From assembly GCA_032353305.1 (NCBI GenBank), contig JAUCNG010189974.1, positions 1 to 12,991 of the forward strand: 12,991 nt of DNA, written 5' to 3'. Origin of the DNA: Cephalothrix spiralis. Lineage: Eukaryota; Nemertea; Palaeonemertea; Archinemertea; Cephalotrichidae. Below are positions 8,101 to 12,991 of this stretch, one piece after another (the first letter of the stretch is position 1; every line of letters starts with the position of its first letter). The notes beneath the pieces were generated by a model that saw only the letters and a list, made by a program, of their open reading frames with translations, was not told where the DNA came from and did no database searches. A program made the translations under genes and the position numbers.

Positions 8101-9730
8101 TATAAATGATCATCCTCTCAATGTGAACGTCGATCCGTCTGGAAAGGTGTATCTCTCGTGTATCAAGAACTCACGAAATGCCCAAAACCCCGCGTTTCGC
8201 GAAGTGCCCATCATTTCGTGGAAATGCATGCTCTAAAAACCTCGAAAATGCCCATTTTATAACTTTTATATTAATTCGAAATTTTGAACATAATAATGCA
8301 ATTTTCTATGAATTCATTTGTTATGTTTGTTCTGCATTTTCAAATGACATGTGTTTACAAATATATTACCATGACCAAGAATGGTTCTTAACAATGACGA
8401 TTGAATACAATATAAGTGCTATTAATTTATTTCACAGTCGTAAATACAATATGCATGTGCTATATTTTATTTTGAATGAAAAATATAATCTTAACCAATT
8501 TATTTCCCGTTACTTATTCTTTGGATTTTCGGGCCGGTCTAAATTTTCCAAACTCTATTTTAAGTGCCCATTTTCGCAAAGTGCCCATAATTCCTTTGAA
8601 CGTAATGATGTGCACTGTATGATATTTTTCCCCATACTAGGATTTTTTTTGCGATTTTGATCACTTGTTTCGTGAATCGGCCAACGTCTATTGTCTCTAT
8701 TGGGATGTAACGTAGTAGATCACGTATTTTAGCCTAGGGCCACTTTTTAAAGTTATTTGTTTAATATTTTGTGCACCAAAAAATGAAATAAAATTTTAGC
8801 AAAAATAATGCATTGAAAATTCCAAAGGCGGCGCCACGAGGCTAAAAAAGGTAATCTACTATACGTTAACCTTCAACTGACTATATGGCCGGAATATTAT
8901 TTCAACATATCCAAAGATTGCATTTTAAACAATCTGATAATTTCGATATTCGCGTTTTAATCAAAATACAACCTAAGTTGTGGTTAAGGTGAAGGTTCCG
9001 TATAATAGGAAGGAAATCCCAACAGAATTTCTATTTTTCGAGGGGAAAAAAATGACCAAAAAAATGACCAATTGGACATAAGGAATGTGTAATTAATTTT
9101 TTTCTCACTTTTTCATTTATTTCTAGGTACCTTTTCCTCTGCAAGAACAATTTCTACACAGAACATATAAATTACAAGAAAACATTCATAATGATTTTCT
9201 TTATATGGTGCTACGTCACTGTAAGCGTAGCCAGTTCATTTACCAAATGGGCTGATATCGTATTCGACCCTATGTATATGCTATGTTCAATTGATAGGGC
9301 CAAAATATGGTATGGGAGATTTTACGTCATGTATAGCTTCGCTCTCCCAATGTTTTTGGCCGTGTTTTGCTATCTAGCCTTATTCATCTACGTAGCAAGG
9401 ACCAGGGGCAAATCAGCGAAAGCAAAAGGCAAGGGTCTATCAAATGATGATGTCAGACTCGCAAAGACTTTATTTATAATATCAATAACTTTTGTAGCCT
9501 GCTGGAGCCCGTATACATCTCTGATATTGTTTGATATCAATGAAGAAATGCCTAAAATTGCCTACCTGGTTTCGGTACAACTTGGCCATGCCAATAGTTT
9601 GATGAACTCGATTCTATATGCAACGACGAACCCACGGTTCCGGCAGGGGTATCAATACTTCCTCCTCTGTTATACCTGTAGAAATAAGAAAATGAATTCA
9701 AGTAGCAAAATGGTATCAACTGTGAGTTGA
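2017..9730 (+). CDS. Class A (rhodopsin-like) GPCR, four exons, 340 aa, ligand unknown
   Basis: The coding sequence is join(2017..2196, 5881..5998, 7121..7241, 9127..9730), 1023 nt including TGA. The product should be a plasma-membrane seven-helix receptor signalling through heterotrimeric G proteins. The extracellular N-terminus (about 1-40) has one glycosylation sequon at N23 and no obvious signal peptide. TM1 has G57-N58. TM2 has LAIVD with D86. C115 starts TM3, which ends in D139-R140-Y141, and C193 in loop 2 is the likely disulfide partner. W167 is in TM4, P214 and Y222 are in TM5, C265-W266-S267-P268 is in TM6, and N300-S301-I-L-Y304 is in TM7. Helix 8 begins NPRF (F311), followed by Cys 321 and 324 as possible palmitoylation sites. 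D248, at position 6.30, could form an ionic lock with R140. The third intracellular loop is short and Lys-rich (about 230-248). The opsin lysine position (7.43) is His294, so it is not a retinal-binding opsin. The AxxNSxxN style of TM7 and the NxxFR helix 8 recall melatonin-type receptors, but the DRY motif differs from the NRY of vertebrate melatonin receptors. Subfamily assignment is tentative. Confidence 0.93.
2260..2773. mobile_element. TIR element in intron 1 (TTACCGTAA ends)
   Basis: The left end TTACCGTAATGTATAATCCG (from 2260) is mirrored at the right by a segment ending TATACACGGGGTTTTACGGTAA at 2773. The reverse complement of that right end begins TTACCGTAAAACCCCGTGTA and continues with a TAGTCCGCA block. 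A GGCAGAAATTTTG block inside the left arm has a counterpart CAAATTTTCCGGCA-like stretch in the complemented right arm. The roughly 510-bp interior is AT-rich, includes a short TA run at about 2400-2412 and has no coding frame. It is read as a decayed non-autonomous DNA transposon; the superfamily is unknown. Confidence 0.6.
2884..3252. repeat. Degenerate inverted-repeat element in intron 1
   Basis: CTAAGATATTGGAATGT at 2937-2953 is repeated inverted as ACATTCCAATATCTAAC at about 3196-3212. Outside these, GTCCAGAG at about 2885 and CTCTGGA at about 3240 form a second inverted pair. The rest of the arms match poorly. This may be an old MITE of about 370 bp, but the boundaries are uncertain. Confidence 0.4.
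3253..3982. other. Intron 1 segment without recognised features
   Basis: AT-rich intronic DNA. I see no reading frame of useful length, no long inverted repeat and no tandem array. Short partial palindromes, for example around 3395-3420, are within what base composition allows. Confidence 0.5.
3983..4105. repeat. Compact foldback element
   Basis: The left arm (about 3983-4036, ATTCATGG, then CTCGAGCCAT and CAATATTGCC) pairs with the right arm (about 4047-4105, GGGCAATAT, then ATGGCTTTCGACCCATGAA). The loop is only about 10 nt. The roughly 55-bp stem includes several mismatches and small indels. It looks like a hairpin MITE, and RNA from this intron could fold into it. Confidence 0.7.
4128..4500. 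repeat. Two-copy tandem duplication carrying CACGTG
   Basis: Copy 1 starts at about 4128 (GCTGAAACTCAG) and copy 2 at about 4382 (GCTGAAACTC), an offset of about 250 nt. Both contain TCAGAATC, AGTCACGTGACC (CACGTG at 4164-4169 and 4408-4413), CTGTGGATAATCTG and TAGTCT, in the same order and spacing. Weaker similarity continues beyond, with a TTTTGCT block and a GGTTAT-CTGAAATTATT block at about 4314 and 4502. CACGTG is the palindromic E-box core; use by a bHLH factor here is speculation. Confidence 0.65.
4500..4575. repeat. Near-perfect hairpin with 35-nt arms
   Basis: Arms 4500-4534 and 4541-4575 pair over their whole length, with two single-base bulges and one mismatch, around a 6-nt loop (AAACGA). 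The left arm contains the octamer ATTTGCAT. The outer left arm also belongs to the tandem duplication just upstream. The length and loop are those of a cruciform-forming palindrome or a short pre-miRNA-like fold. Expression cannot be judged. Confidence 0.85.
4570..4605. repeat. Short tandem repeat AACCGCGGCCAAAAT
   Basis: AACCGCGGCCAAAAT occurs at 4570-4584 and again at 4591-4605, a period of 21 nt. The first copy overlaps the end of the hairpin. CCGCGG is GC-rich against a strongly AT-rich background. Confidence 0.75.
4700..5310. other. Intron 1 segment with overlapping open frames, probably non-coding
   Basis: Two + strand open frames overlap here (4727-4984 and 4812-5252), with a third at 5083-5328. 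Their translations show no recognised domain, no membrane pattern and no splice logic with the receptor. A further frame is open on the opposite strand (4725-4919). Several frames open at once suggests low stop density rather than coding. The stretch is slightly less AT-rich than its neighbours and could be a degraded element. I do not call a gene. Confidence 0.45.
5314..5645. mobile_element. Foldback element in intron 1, about 330 bp
   Basis: The left arm (5314-5439) begins CTAGAAACGAGATGAAAAA and ends TACGCGCACCTGGGGTG. The right arm (5487-5645) runs CACCGCAGGTGCGCGTCC and on to TTTTTCATCTAGTTTCT. The arms match when one is complemented, including AAAAGTCT-CTCTAGA and TTGACAG-AAATG blocks. 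The right arm is longer because of an insert of about 25-30 nt. The loop (5440-5486) contains its own weak palindrome (GTGCATTGAATA / ATTATTGCAC). There is no coding capacity. This is a typical foldback MITE. Confidence 0.8.
5881..5998 (+). CDS. GPCR exon 2 (rest of TM1, first intracellular loop, TM2)
   Basis: The acceptor is the pyrimidine-rich TTTTTTCAG at 5872-5880. Translation VIGAVLTYKKLKTTGNMYIL continues directly from GNIL of exon 1 and carries the LAIVDLL motif of TM2. The exon is 118 nt and ends in phase 1 at ATTG|GTAAGG. A second, almost identical donor context follows 32 nt later at 6031 as part of a short tandem duplication. Only the first donor keeps the frame into exon 3. Confidence 0.93.
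5978..6038 (+). repeat. Tandem duplication of the exon 2 donor region
   Basis: A unit of about 31-32 nt reading TAAATATTTTCAA, then ATTGGTAAGGAT, occurs at about 5978-6006 and again at about 6009-6038, with a few differences. Each copy contains a good ATTG|GTAAGG splice donor. The duplication straddles the exon-intron border. Confidence 0.8.
6045..6245 (-). mobile_element. Candidate tRNA-derived SINE, minus orientation
   Basis: On the minus strand a sequence at about 6243-6200 reads TGGCCAGAGTTAAGG and then GAGTTCGAACCCC. These resemble the RNA polymerase III A box (TGGCnnAGTnGG) and B box (GGTTCGAATCC) of a tRNA. They are only about 20 nt apart, closer than in an intact tRNA, so the anticodon arm appears to be missing. 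The following body is less AT-rich than the intron and is pyrimidine-rich on the + strand at about 6080-6125. Boundaries are approximate and target-site duplications were not found. Confidence 0.4.
6489..7027. mobile_element. Large foldback element in intron 2
   Basis: The left arm (about 6489-6731) and right arm (about 6782-7027) are inverted copies of about 240 nt. Matching blocks include CACAGGC / GCCTGTG, TCCTTGGAAA / TTTCCAAGGA, GTCTTCAAAAACA / TGTTTTTGAAGAC, GCACTAGCC / GGCTAGTGC and CTTGTCATTCCAATG / CATTGGAATGACAAG. A long perfect inner block follows, ending AAAATATGATCG / CGATCATATTTT. The loop is about 50 nt. The left arm has an extra segment of about 17-20 nt near 6575-6595. Divergence rises outward. 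No frame codes for a transposase. It occupies about half of intron 2. Confidence 0.88.
7121..7241 (+). CDS. GPCR exon 3 (first extracellular loop and TM3 up to DRY)
   Basis: The acceptor TAATTTTCAG ends at 7120. The exon is 121 nt, enters in phase 1 (completing Gly100) and leaves in phase 2 inside the Arg codon of DRY (GAC AG|G TAC). It encodes the Trp-x-Cys segment before TM3 (W113, C115) and the TM3 helix. The Cys-to-DRY spacing is the canonical 24 residues. The donor is CAG|GTAAGG. Confidence 0.93.
7242..7555. other. Intron 3 proximal segment without recognised features
   Basis: AT-rich intronic DNA. I see no reading frame of interest and no clear repeat structure. It starts with the exon 3 donor GTAAGG. 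Confidence 0.5.
7559..7890 (+). mobile_element. Candidate tRNA-derived SINE, plus orientation
   Basis: The head resembles a tRNA. CAGCTCAATGAGTTAACGCG at 7566-7585 matches the D-arm/A-box pattern (TAGCTCAGTGGTTAGAGCG type), and CGTTAGAACCTC at 7632-7643 resembles the B box GGTTCGAATCC. The A-to-B spacing is about 20 nt longer than in a standard tRNA, as with an intron or an insertion. A less AT-rich body follows to about 7880, including a small hairpin at about 7701-7722 (CACTTACGC / GCGCAAGTG). The ends and any target-site duplication were not resolved. Confidence 0.45.
7891..8700. other. Intron 3 segment with a 160-codon open frame, probably non-coding
   Basis: An open + strand frame spans 8178-8660. 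Its translation has many Phe, Asn and Ile residues, as AT-rich random DNA gives, and no domain or compelling membrane pattern. The phrase AAGTGCCCAT recurs at about 8203, 8561 and 8579, with ATGCCCA near 8178 and 8248. This suggests dispersed short repeats at both ends of a unit of about 400 bp. No splice site links it to the receptor frame. I do not call a gene. Confidence 0.4.
8709..8867. repeat. Short foldback element in intron 3
   Basis: AACGTAGTAGATCACGTATT and then TTAGCCTAGGGCCAC at 8709-8742 pairs with GCCACGAGGCTAA, then GGTAATCTACTATACGTT, at about 8833-8867. The stem is about 35 bp with several mismatches. The loop is about 90 nt and AT-rich. It looks like a small MITE. Confidence 0.6.
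9127..9730 (+). CDS. GPCR exon 4 (second intracellular loop through C-terminus)
   Basis: The acceptor is TTTCATTTATTTCTAG, ending at 9126. The single G completes the Arg of DRY and translation continues YLFLC through TM4 to TM7 and a tail of about 35 residues rich in Ser, Lys and Asn. The stop is TGA at 9728-9730. The last coding bases, ACT|GTGAGT, would also make an acceptable splice donor, so an alternative or additional C-terminal exon is conceivable. The nearby poly(A) signal favours termination here. Confidence 0.92.
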
Positions 9731-9800
9731 ATTATATTGTGATTTAGAGCAGAAATTATCGAAGAATAATTAAAGAATAATGAAATATATTCTATAAAAG
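9731..9800 (+). terminator. 3' UTR and polyadenylation signal of the GPCR
   Basis: ATTAAA, the commonest variant of AATAAA, lies at 9769-9774, about 40 nt after the stop codon. It is followed by A/T-rich DNA and a T/GT-rich stretch at about 9799-9830. That arrangement matches a metazoan cleavage and polyadenylation site with cleavage around 9790-9800. It implies a very short 3' UTR of about 60-70 nt. Confidence 0.6.
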
Positions 9801-10743
9801 TTTTTCAGAAGACTGTGCTTTTGCCGTTTTCCTCCAATCAATTCTGATAAATCGATGGTGTAACTCTAAATTTTTCGAAATTCGTTTTCTTGATGCCACT
9901 GGTTCGAAAGAGTATTAACTCCATTTCTTATCTTGTGACGCCATCATTTATTGGATTACGTCATCAATATATGAAATATTTGGTTAACCTCATCAAAGAC
10001 ATTTTGTTTGCTGACCTATAACCATTTTAAACGTTTTTTTCTAAAAGGTACTAACTCCAATCTGGCCTCTAAAACGTTCCAATGTACCAATGGATGGAGA
10101 AGTTATAATCTATCGCATCAATGAACTATAAACATAAAATAACTATATTTTCTTCAACAAATAATTATTTGGTAAGTTAATAATTTATGATATAGGCCTA
10201 GGTGCCGATTTTAATTTTTCGAAATAAAATTGTTGTTTTATGACATCTGACTGGCTTAAGACCAGATTACTGTTAGATGTACTGGTTGTTTACATTACAG
10301 CCGTGTAAAACGGATCATGTAGCTAAATGTAGTTAATTATCTACATTTTTTATAGACTATGGCAAGCGAATCATATTGGATACGATATAGGTCTCAGCTG
10401 AACTATCTTTAAGCTAGTTACTCCCCTTTCCGTCATGACCTTTTGTATCATATATACAATGGTCTACAATAGAAACATTGCTAACTCGTTAAAGAGGGAG
10501 TATTTAGACAGTAAACTATCTGCTATTTACCGATGGCCGTAGTTACCTTCCAATTATGGAATTTAAAATTATGGATTCTGCTTTTCTTATTCTTGTATGG
10601 CAATAATTGAAAATAAACACGAGGTTTGATCCATAGACACAACACGAAAAGACATTTCGTCTGTATTTGTCGAATATATACATCACAACGGTCAGCGTTC
10701 CGATCAGACGGTAAGCTTTTAAATGTCTTGAAATTGATGAAAA
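9801..10743. other. Intergenic region downstream of the receptor
   Basis: No gene is supported. A minus-strand frame at 10523-10804 and a plus-strand frame at 10626-10868 overlap each other, have no recognisable domains and run into repeat sequence. A small hairpin (AAATGTAG / CTACATTT) lies at about 10325-10348. Part of the region (about 10120-10210) resembles the right part of the nested element near 12340-12420. Confidence 0.5.
10120..10210 (+). repeat. Dispersed repeat shared with 12335-12420
   Basis: ATTATTTGGTAAGTTAATAATTTATG, at about 10165-10191, matches ATTATTCGGTAAGTTAACTATTTATG, at about 12383-12408. Both are followed by a GATAGG-like stretch and preceded by an ACTAAAATAA/CAACAA-type sequence. 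The copies are in the same orientation. The downstream copy lies in the right part of the nested element, so this may be a solo fragment of that element. Confidence 0.6.
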
Positions 10744-10803
10744 GGGATAAACAGTTATTACACTCGTTTCGGTGGGATAAAACCATTATTCCACTCATTT
10801 TCA
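10744..10803 (+). repeat. Two-copy 30-nt tandem repeat
   Basis: GGGATAAACAGTTATTACAC (10744) and GGGATAAAACCATTATTCCA (10774) begin two adjacent units, each ending CTCGTTT or CTCATTT. The period is 30 nt. A GTGGGAT / ATCCCAC pair at 10772-10778 and 10803-10809 also brackets the second unit. Confidence 0.65.
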
Positions 10804-11628
10804 TCCCACTTAAAACTCGTAAAATAACTCTACAGTGTGTCCCAATAAAATGTAAAACAGCCAGATAACGTTACCCGTGACTTAATTATGGGTATTTTTT
10901 ATACATTTTAATAGCAAAAAAAGCCTCGAATAATCTCCGGAATAAAACAGAAATTGGTGCAGATCGGTAATAGCTAATATTATTCTCCCGATTTCATTTC
11001 CACAGCCTAAATTCCATTATAAATCGAATGAATGCTATATTCAATCAATCTATCACTCTAAAACTATACTTGTGAATATACTTATTAAAAAAGTTCAAAA
11101 AATATATTTTTAGGGGCGGTATACACTAAATTTACTCTGATATTCAGTTATGACAAAAAATAAGCAATTTTACTCTAAAATAAGTTTTGCAAAATATTAT
11201 GTACGATTTTCTTTCTTTTGTCGGTTTTTATCTTATTTTTACTCCTATACTTAGCACTGTTTCAATGGTGTCGTGACTTTACTTCTTGATTTTATAAGAG
11301 CAAAATTACTCCTATTTTTTGTCATAACTGAAGAGTGGTAGTGAATACAGCCCCAGGATCCGAATGAGTCCGTAAATTTTTAATGGGATTTATGCTCCAT
11401 AAGGAAAAATGAACTTTTTGGTTCTTCGGGAAAAATTTCTTTTATTTCAAAGACAAATCTTGTTCTTTCCATCTCAGTGATATGGACATTTCATAATTAA
11501 GTCACAATATGACGTCATCTAACTAATACAGGCATACTTTTAATGGTGAATTCTCACTTAGCAGAAACCCGCTAAATAGAAAAATATGCACCCCTATCTA
11601 AGAATTGATTGATAGAATCGGGATTAGG

Positions 11629-11809
11629 CACTTTCGTCTAAGGAATTTTCGTCTAACGGAACTTTGGTCTAAAGACACTTTCGTCTAACGGAAAACTTTC
11701 GTCTAATGACACTTTTGTCTAATGACACTTTCGTCTAACGGAATTTTTGTCTATCGACACTTTGGTCTAACGGAATTCTTGTCTAACCAGGGTGGAATTT
11801 TCGTCTAAT
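11629..11809 (+). repeat. Left array, eleven GTCTAA units of about 16 nt
   Basis: GTCTA occurs at 11636, 11651, 11667, 11683, 11701, 11717, 11733, 11749, 11765, 11781 and 11803. Most spacings are exactly 16 nt; the exceptions are 15, 18 and 22. Two half-unit types largely alternate: one reads CGGAATTTTCGTCTAA, the other TGACACTTTCGTCTAA. The array is therefore built from dimers of about 32 nt. Confidence 0.9.
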
Positions 11810-12121
11810 TGTTCTAAAGTGCAATTTAAAAAAATCTTTTAACATGTCACACATGTTATAATGGTTTAATATTTTGCGGTTAAATCAAATGGGAATAATA
11901 GCAATTTAGATATAAATAGCGGCTTTTATTAAGTTCTTTATAGTGATGACAAGAAGAAATGTGCTAGTATTTCAAATTTTGTAAATTTGTTGTTTTAATT
12001 TTTTATTAATTATCAAAATATTTAAATATTTTAAATTGCTTTGCTATCGTTATAATTTGTGTTTTTTGTCAAACTTCGAAGATAAGCCCAAAATTCCAAA
12101 CCTTAAACATTTTAGAAATTT
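11810..12121. other. AT-rich core between the inverted arrays
   Basis: Around 310 nt of very AT-rich DNA with runs of T and TTTAAATATTTTAAA. It would form the loop if the two arrays paired. No gene or further repeat is seen. Confidence 0.5.
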
Positions 12122-12300
12122 GTTTAGACGAAAGTTCAGTTCTACGAAAATTCCGTAGACGAAAGTGTTTTAGACCAAAGTGTCGTTAAGACGAAAATTC
12201 CGTTAGACCAAAGTGTCATTAGACGAAAGTTCCGTTGGACGAAAGTGTCTTTAGACCCCTAAGTGCTTTAGACCAAAGTTCCTTAGACGAAAGTTCCTAC
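12122..12300 (-). repeat. Right array, inverted copies of the 16-nt unit
   Basis: TTAGACGAAA and TTAGACCAAA units recur about every 16 nt (for example at 12124, 12155, 12170, 12203, 12219, 12251 and 12283), with degenerate units between. They alternate between AAAATTCCG and AAAGTGTC flanks. These are the reverse complements of the two half-units of the left array, so the two arrays can pair over about 180 bp. Units here are more diverged than on the left. Confidence 0.88.
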
Positions 12301-12550
12301 ACCCATAGAATCTCCCCGTTGGATTTTATGACCAAGGTTAACGATGACTACAAGTTATCAACTAAAATAAACAACTAAAGGTAATTATTCGGTAAGTTAA
12401 CTATTTATGGATAGGGGTGCATATATATATATATTCTAATTTTATATTTAGCGGGATTCTGCTTAGTGGAATTTCAGCTTAGTAGGTATAAACACTTTTA
12501 TTGGGAGACACTGTATTATATTTGAAGTACTGATTTACTGTTGATCTAAT

Positions 12551-12684
12551 AACTTTCGATGATCGAGATGTCATATTCATAGTGAAAGTTCAGTAACTCG
12601 ACTGAATCGAAAGTTGAACGCATTTACGGCAAGTCAATAACGAATGATTAAAATGTTTTATTAATCGTGATGATGTTCAACTTT
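12551..12684. repeat. Two overlapping hairpins
   Basis: AACTTTCGATGATCGAG at 12551-12567 pairs with CTCGACTGAATCGAAAGTT at 12597-12615. The latter's AAAGTTGAAC (12610-12619) can instead pair with GTTCAACTTT at 12675-12684, enclosing a further CGAATGATTAAA / TTTATTAATCG stem. The shared AAAGTT strand makes the two folds mutually exclusive. Confidence 0.5.
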
Positions 12685-12991
12685 TGTAATCTTTACTCCC
12701 TGTGTAGTAAACATGGTAAAATTTACGTGAATATTAAACTACCAAATGTAAATATCATGTAAGGAATATTGAAATTGTATCCTTAATCGTAATTATGACC
12801 AGAGTTTGGTTTTCAATTATTTAATATTTAAGTGTCATCAAGAATATAGGTCTTCAGTTCAATATCTTCAGTCCTAGACGAACCTACCACCTTTTAATTA
12901 TATTCTGAAAGAATCATCAAGCTCTAATTTGGTCACTAATTTTCGTTTCTATAATGTAAGAAACGCTCCATCAGACTGAGGTCTAGTAAAA
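12685..12991. other. Right-edge segment without recognised features
   Basis: AT-rich DNA with no open frame of note and no clear repeat. Whatever gene lies next to the right is outside the window. Confidence 0.5.

Larger units (their letters stand above)
11521..12495. mobile_element. Nested element with inverted 16-nt arrays
   Basis: The outer inverted pairs are CTTAGCAGAAACCCGCTAAATA (from about 11556) against the complement of TATTTAGCGGGATTCTGCTTAG (about 12448-12469), and GCACCCCTATC (11589) against GATAGGGGTGC (12411-12421). Inside these lie two mirror-image tandem arrays and an AT-rich core. There is no reading frame of coding size. The structure, with TIRs containing internal subrepeats, is that of a foldback-type element. 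Confidence 0.65.
10831..12515. mobile_element. Family A TIR element, second copy, split by a nested insertion
   Basis: The left end TACAGTGTGTCCCAATAAAA (10831) followed by TGTAAAACAGCCAGATAACG, and then GTGACTTAATTATG, matches the family A consensus seen at 1211-1268. Inner sequences (GGAATAAAACAGAAATTGGTGCAGATCGG at about 10940) match the complemented right arm of the first copy. At the other side, ATAATTAAGTCACAATATGACGTCATCT stops at 11520. The expected terminal sequence, TTTTATTGGGAGACACTGTA, is found only at 12496-12515. About 975 bp of different DNA lies between. The simplest reading is a roughly 710-bp family A element whose right TIR was interrupted by another element, with loss of a dozen bases. 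Confidence 0.7.

Noticed and set aside
8178-8660. 160-codon open frame inside intron 3
   Set aside because: Composition is as expected from AT-rich DNA (many Phe, Ile, Asn, Tyr), with no domain, and dispersed AAGTGCCCAT repeats at both ends suggest repeat DNA rather than a gene.
9191-9730. ATG at 9191 as the start of a separate 179-aa protein
   Set aside because: This Met is an internal residue (M162) of TM4 in the spliced receptor. The frame is open upstream to the acceptor at 9126 and joins exon 3 through the DRY codon.
2017-9730. Opsin assignment of the receptor
   Set aside because: The residue at the retinal Schiff-base position (7.43) is His294 and no Lys occurs nearby in TM7, so it cannot be a conventional retinal-binding opsin.
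10523-10868. Small genes on either strand upstream of the second family A element
   Set aside because: The two frames overlap on opposite strands, have no recognisable features, and include the 30-nt tandem repeat and the transposon terminus.
11629-12300. CRISPR array
   Set aside because: The units are contiguous 16-nt tandem repeats with no unique spacers, inverted in the second array, within a eukaryotic locus.
12417-12436. TA-rich microsatellite
   Set aside because: It is only about seven TA units inside the nested element, too short to report as a separate feature.

Overview
The window is AT-rich eukaryotic (metazoan) DNA holding one recognisable protein gene: a four-exon class A (rhodopsin-like) G-protein-coupled receptor on the + strand. 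Its coding exons are 2017-2196, 5881-5998, 7121-7241 and 9127-9730. They splice with canonical GT/AG borders into a continuous 340-residue protein in which every classical landmark falls at the right spacing: GN in TM1, LAxxD in TM2, Cys plus DRY in TM3, Trp in TM4, Pro in TM5, CWxP in TM6 and an NSxxY variant in TM7. The reading frame closes across all three introns, so the gene model is well supported. The ligand is not identifiable from sequence. The TM2, TM7 and helix 8 sequences recall melatonin-receptor or opsin-related receptors, but there is no retinal-binding lysine.

The organism is an invertebrate with moderately compact genes. The AT-rich composition, receptor style and dense short inverted-repeat elements would fit a tunicate such as Ciona. 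This is an impression, not something the sequence proves.

Layout: 1-1080 is gene-free and nearly featureless. 1083-1935 holds a truncated arm and then a complete copy of a terminal-inverted-repeat (TIR) element (family A) whose right end lies about 80 bp before the start codon. 2017-9730 is the receptor gene. Intron 1 (3.7 kb) carries a second TIR element, several foldback elements, a two-copy tandem duplication containing CACGTG and a near-perfect 35-bp-stem hairpin. Intron 2 (1.1 kb) carries a candidate tRNA-derived short interspersed element (SINE) and a half-kilobase foldback. Intron 3 (1.9 kb) carries another candidate tRNA-derived SINE and a short foldback. 9731-9800 is the 3' UTR with an ATTAAA signal. 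9800-10830 is intergenic. 10831-12515 looks like another family A copy split by a different element, which itself contains inverted arrays of a 16-nt GTCTAA unit. 12516-12991 has short hairpins only.

No transposase, RNA gene (other than tRNA-like SINE heads), CRISPR array or prokaryotic operon is visible. All mobile elements look non-autonomous. The most unusual material is the nested 16-nt-array element at the right, the long foldbacks in the receptor introns, and the receptor itself.
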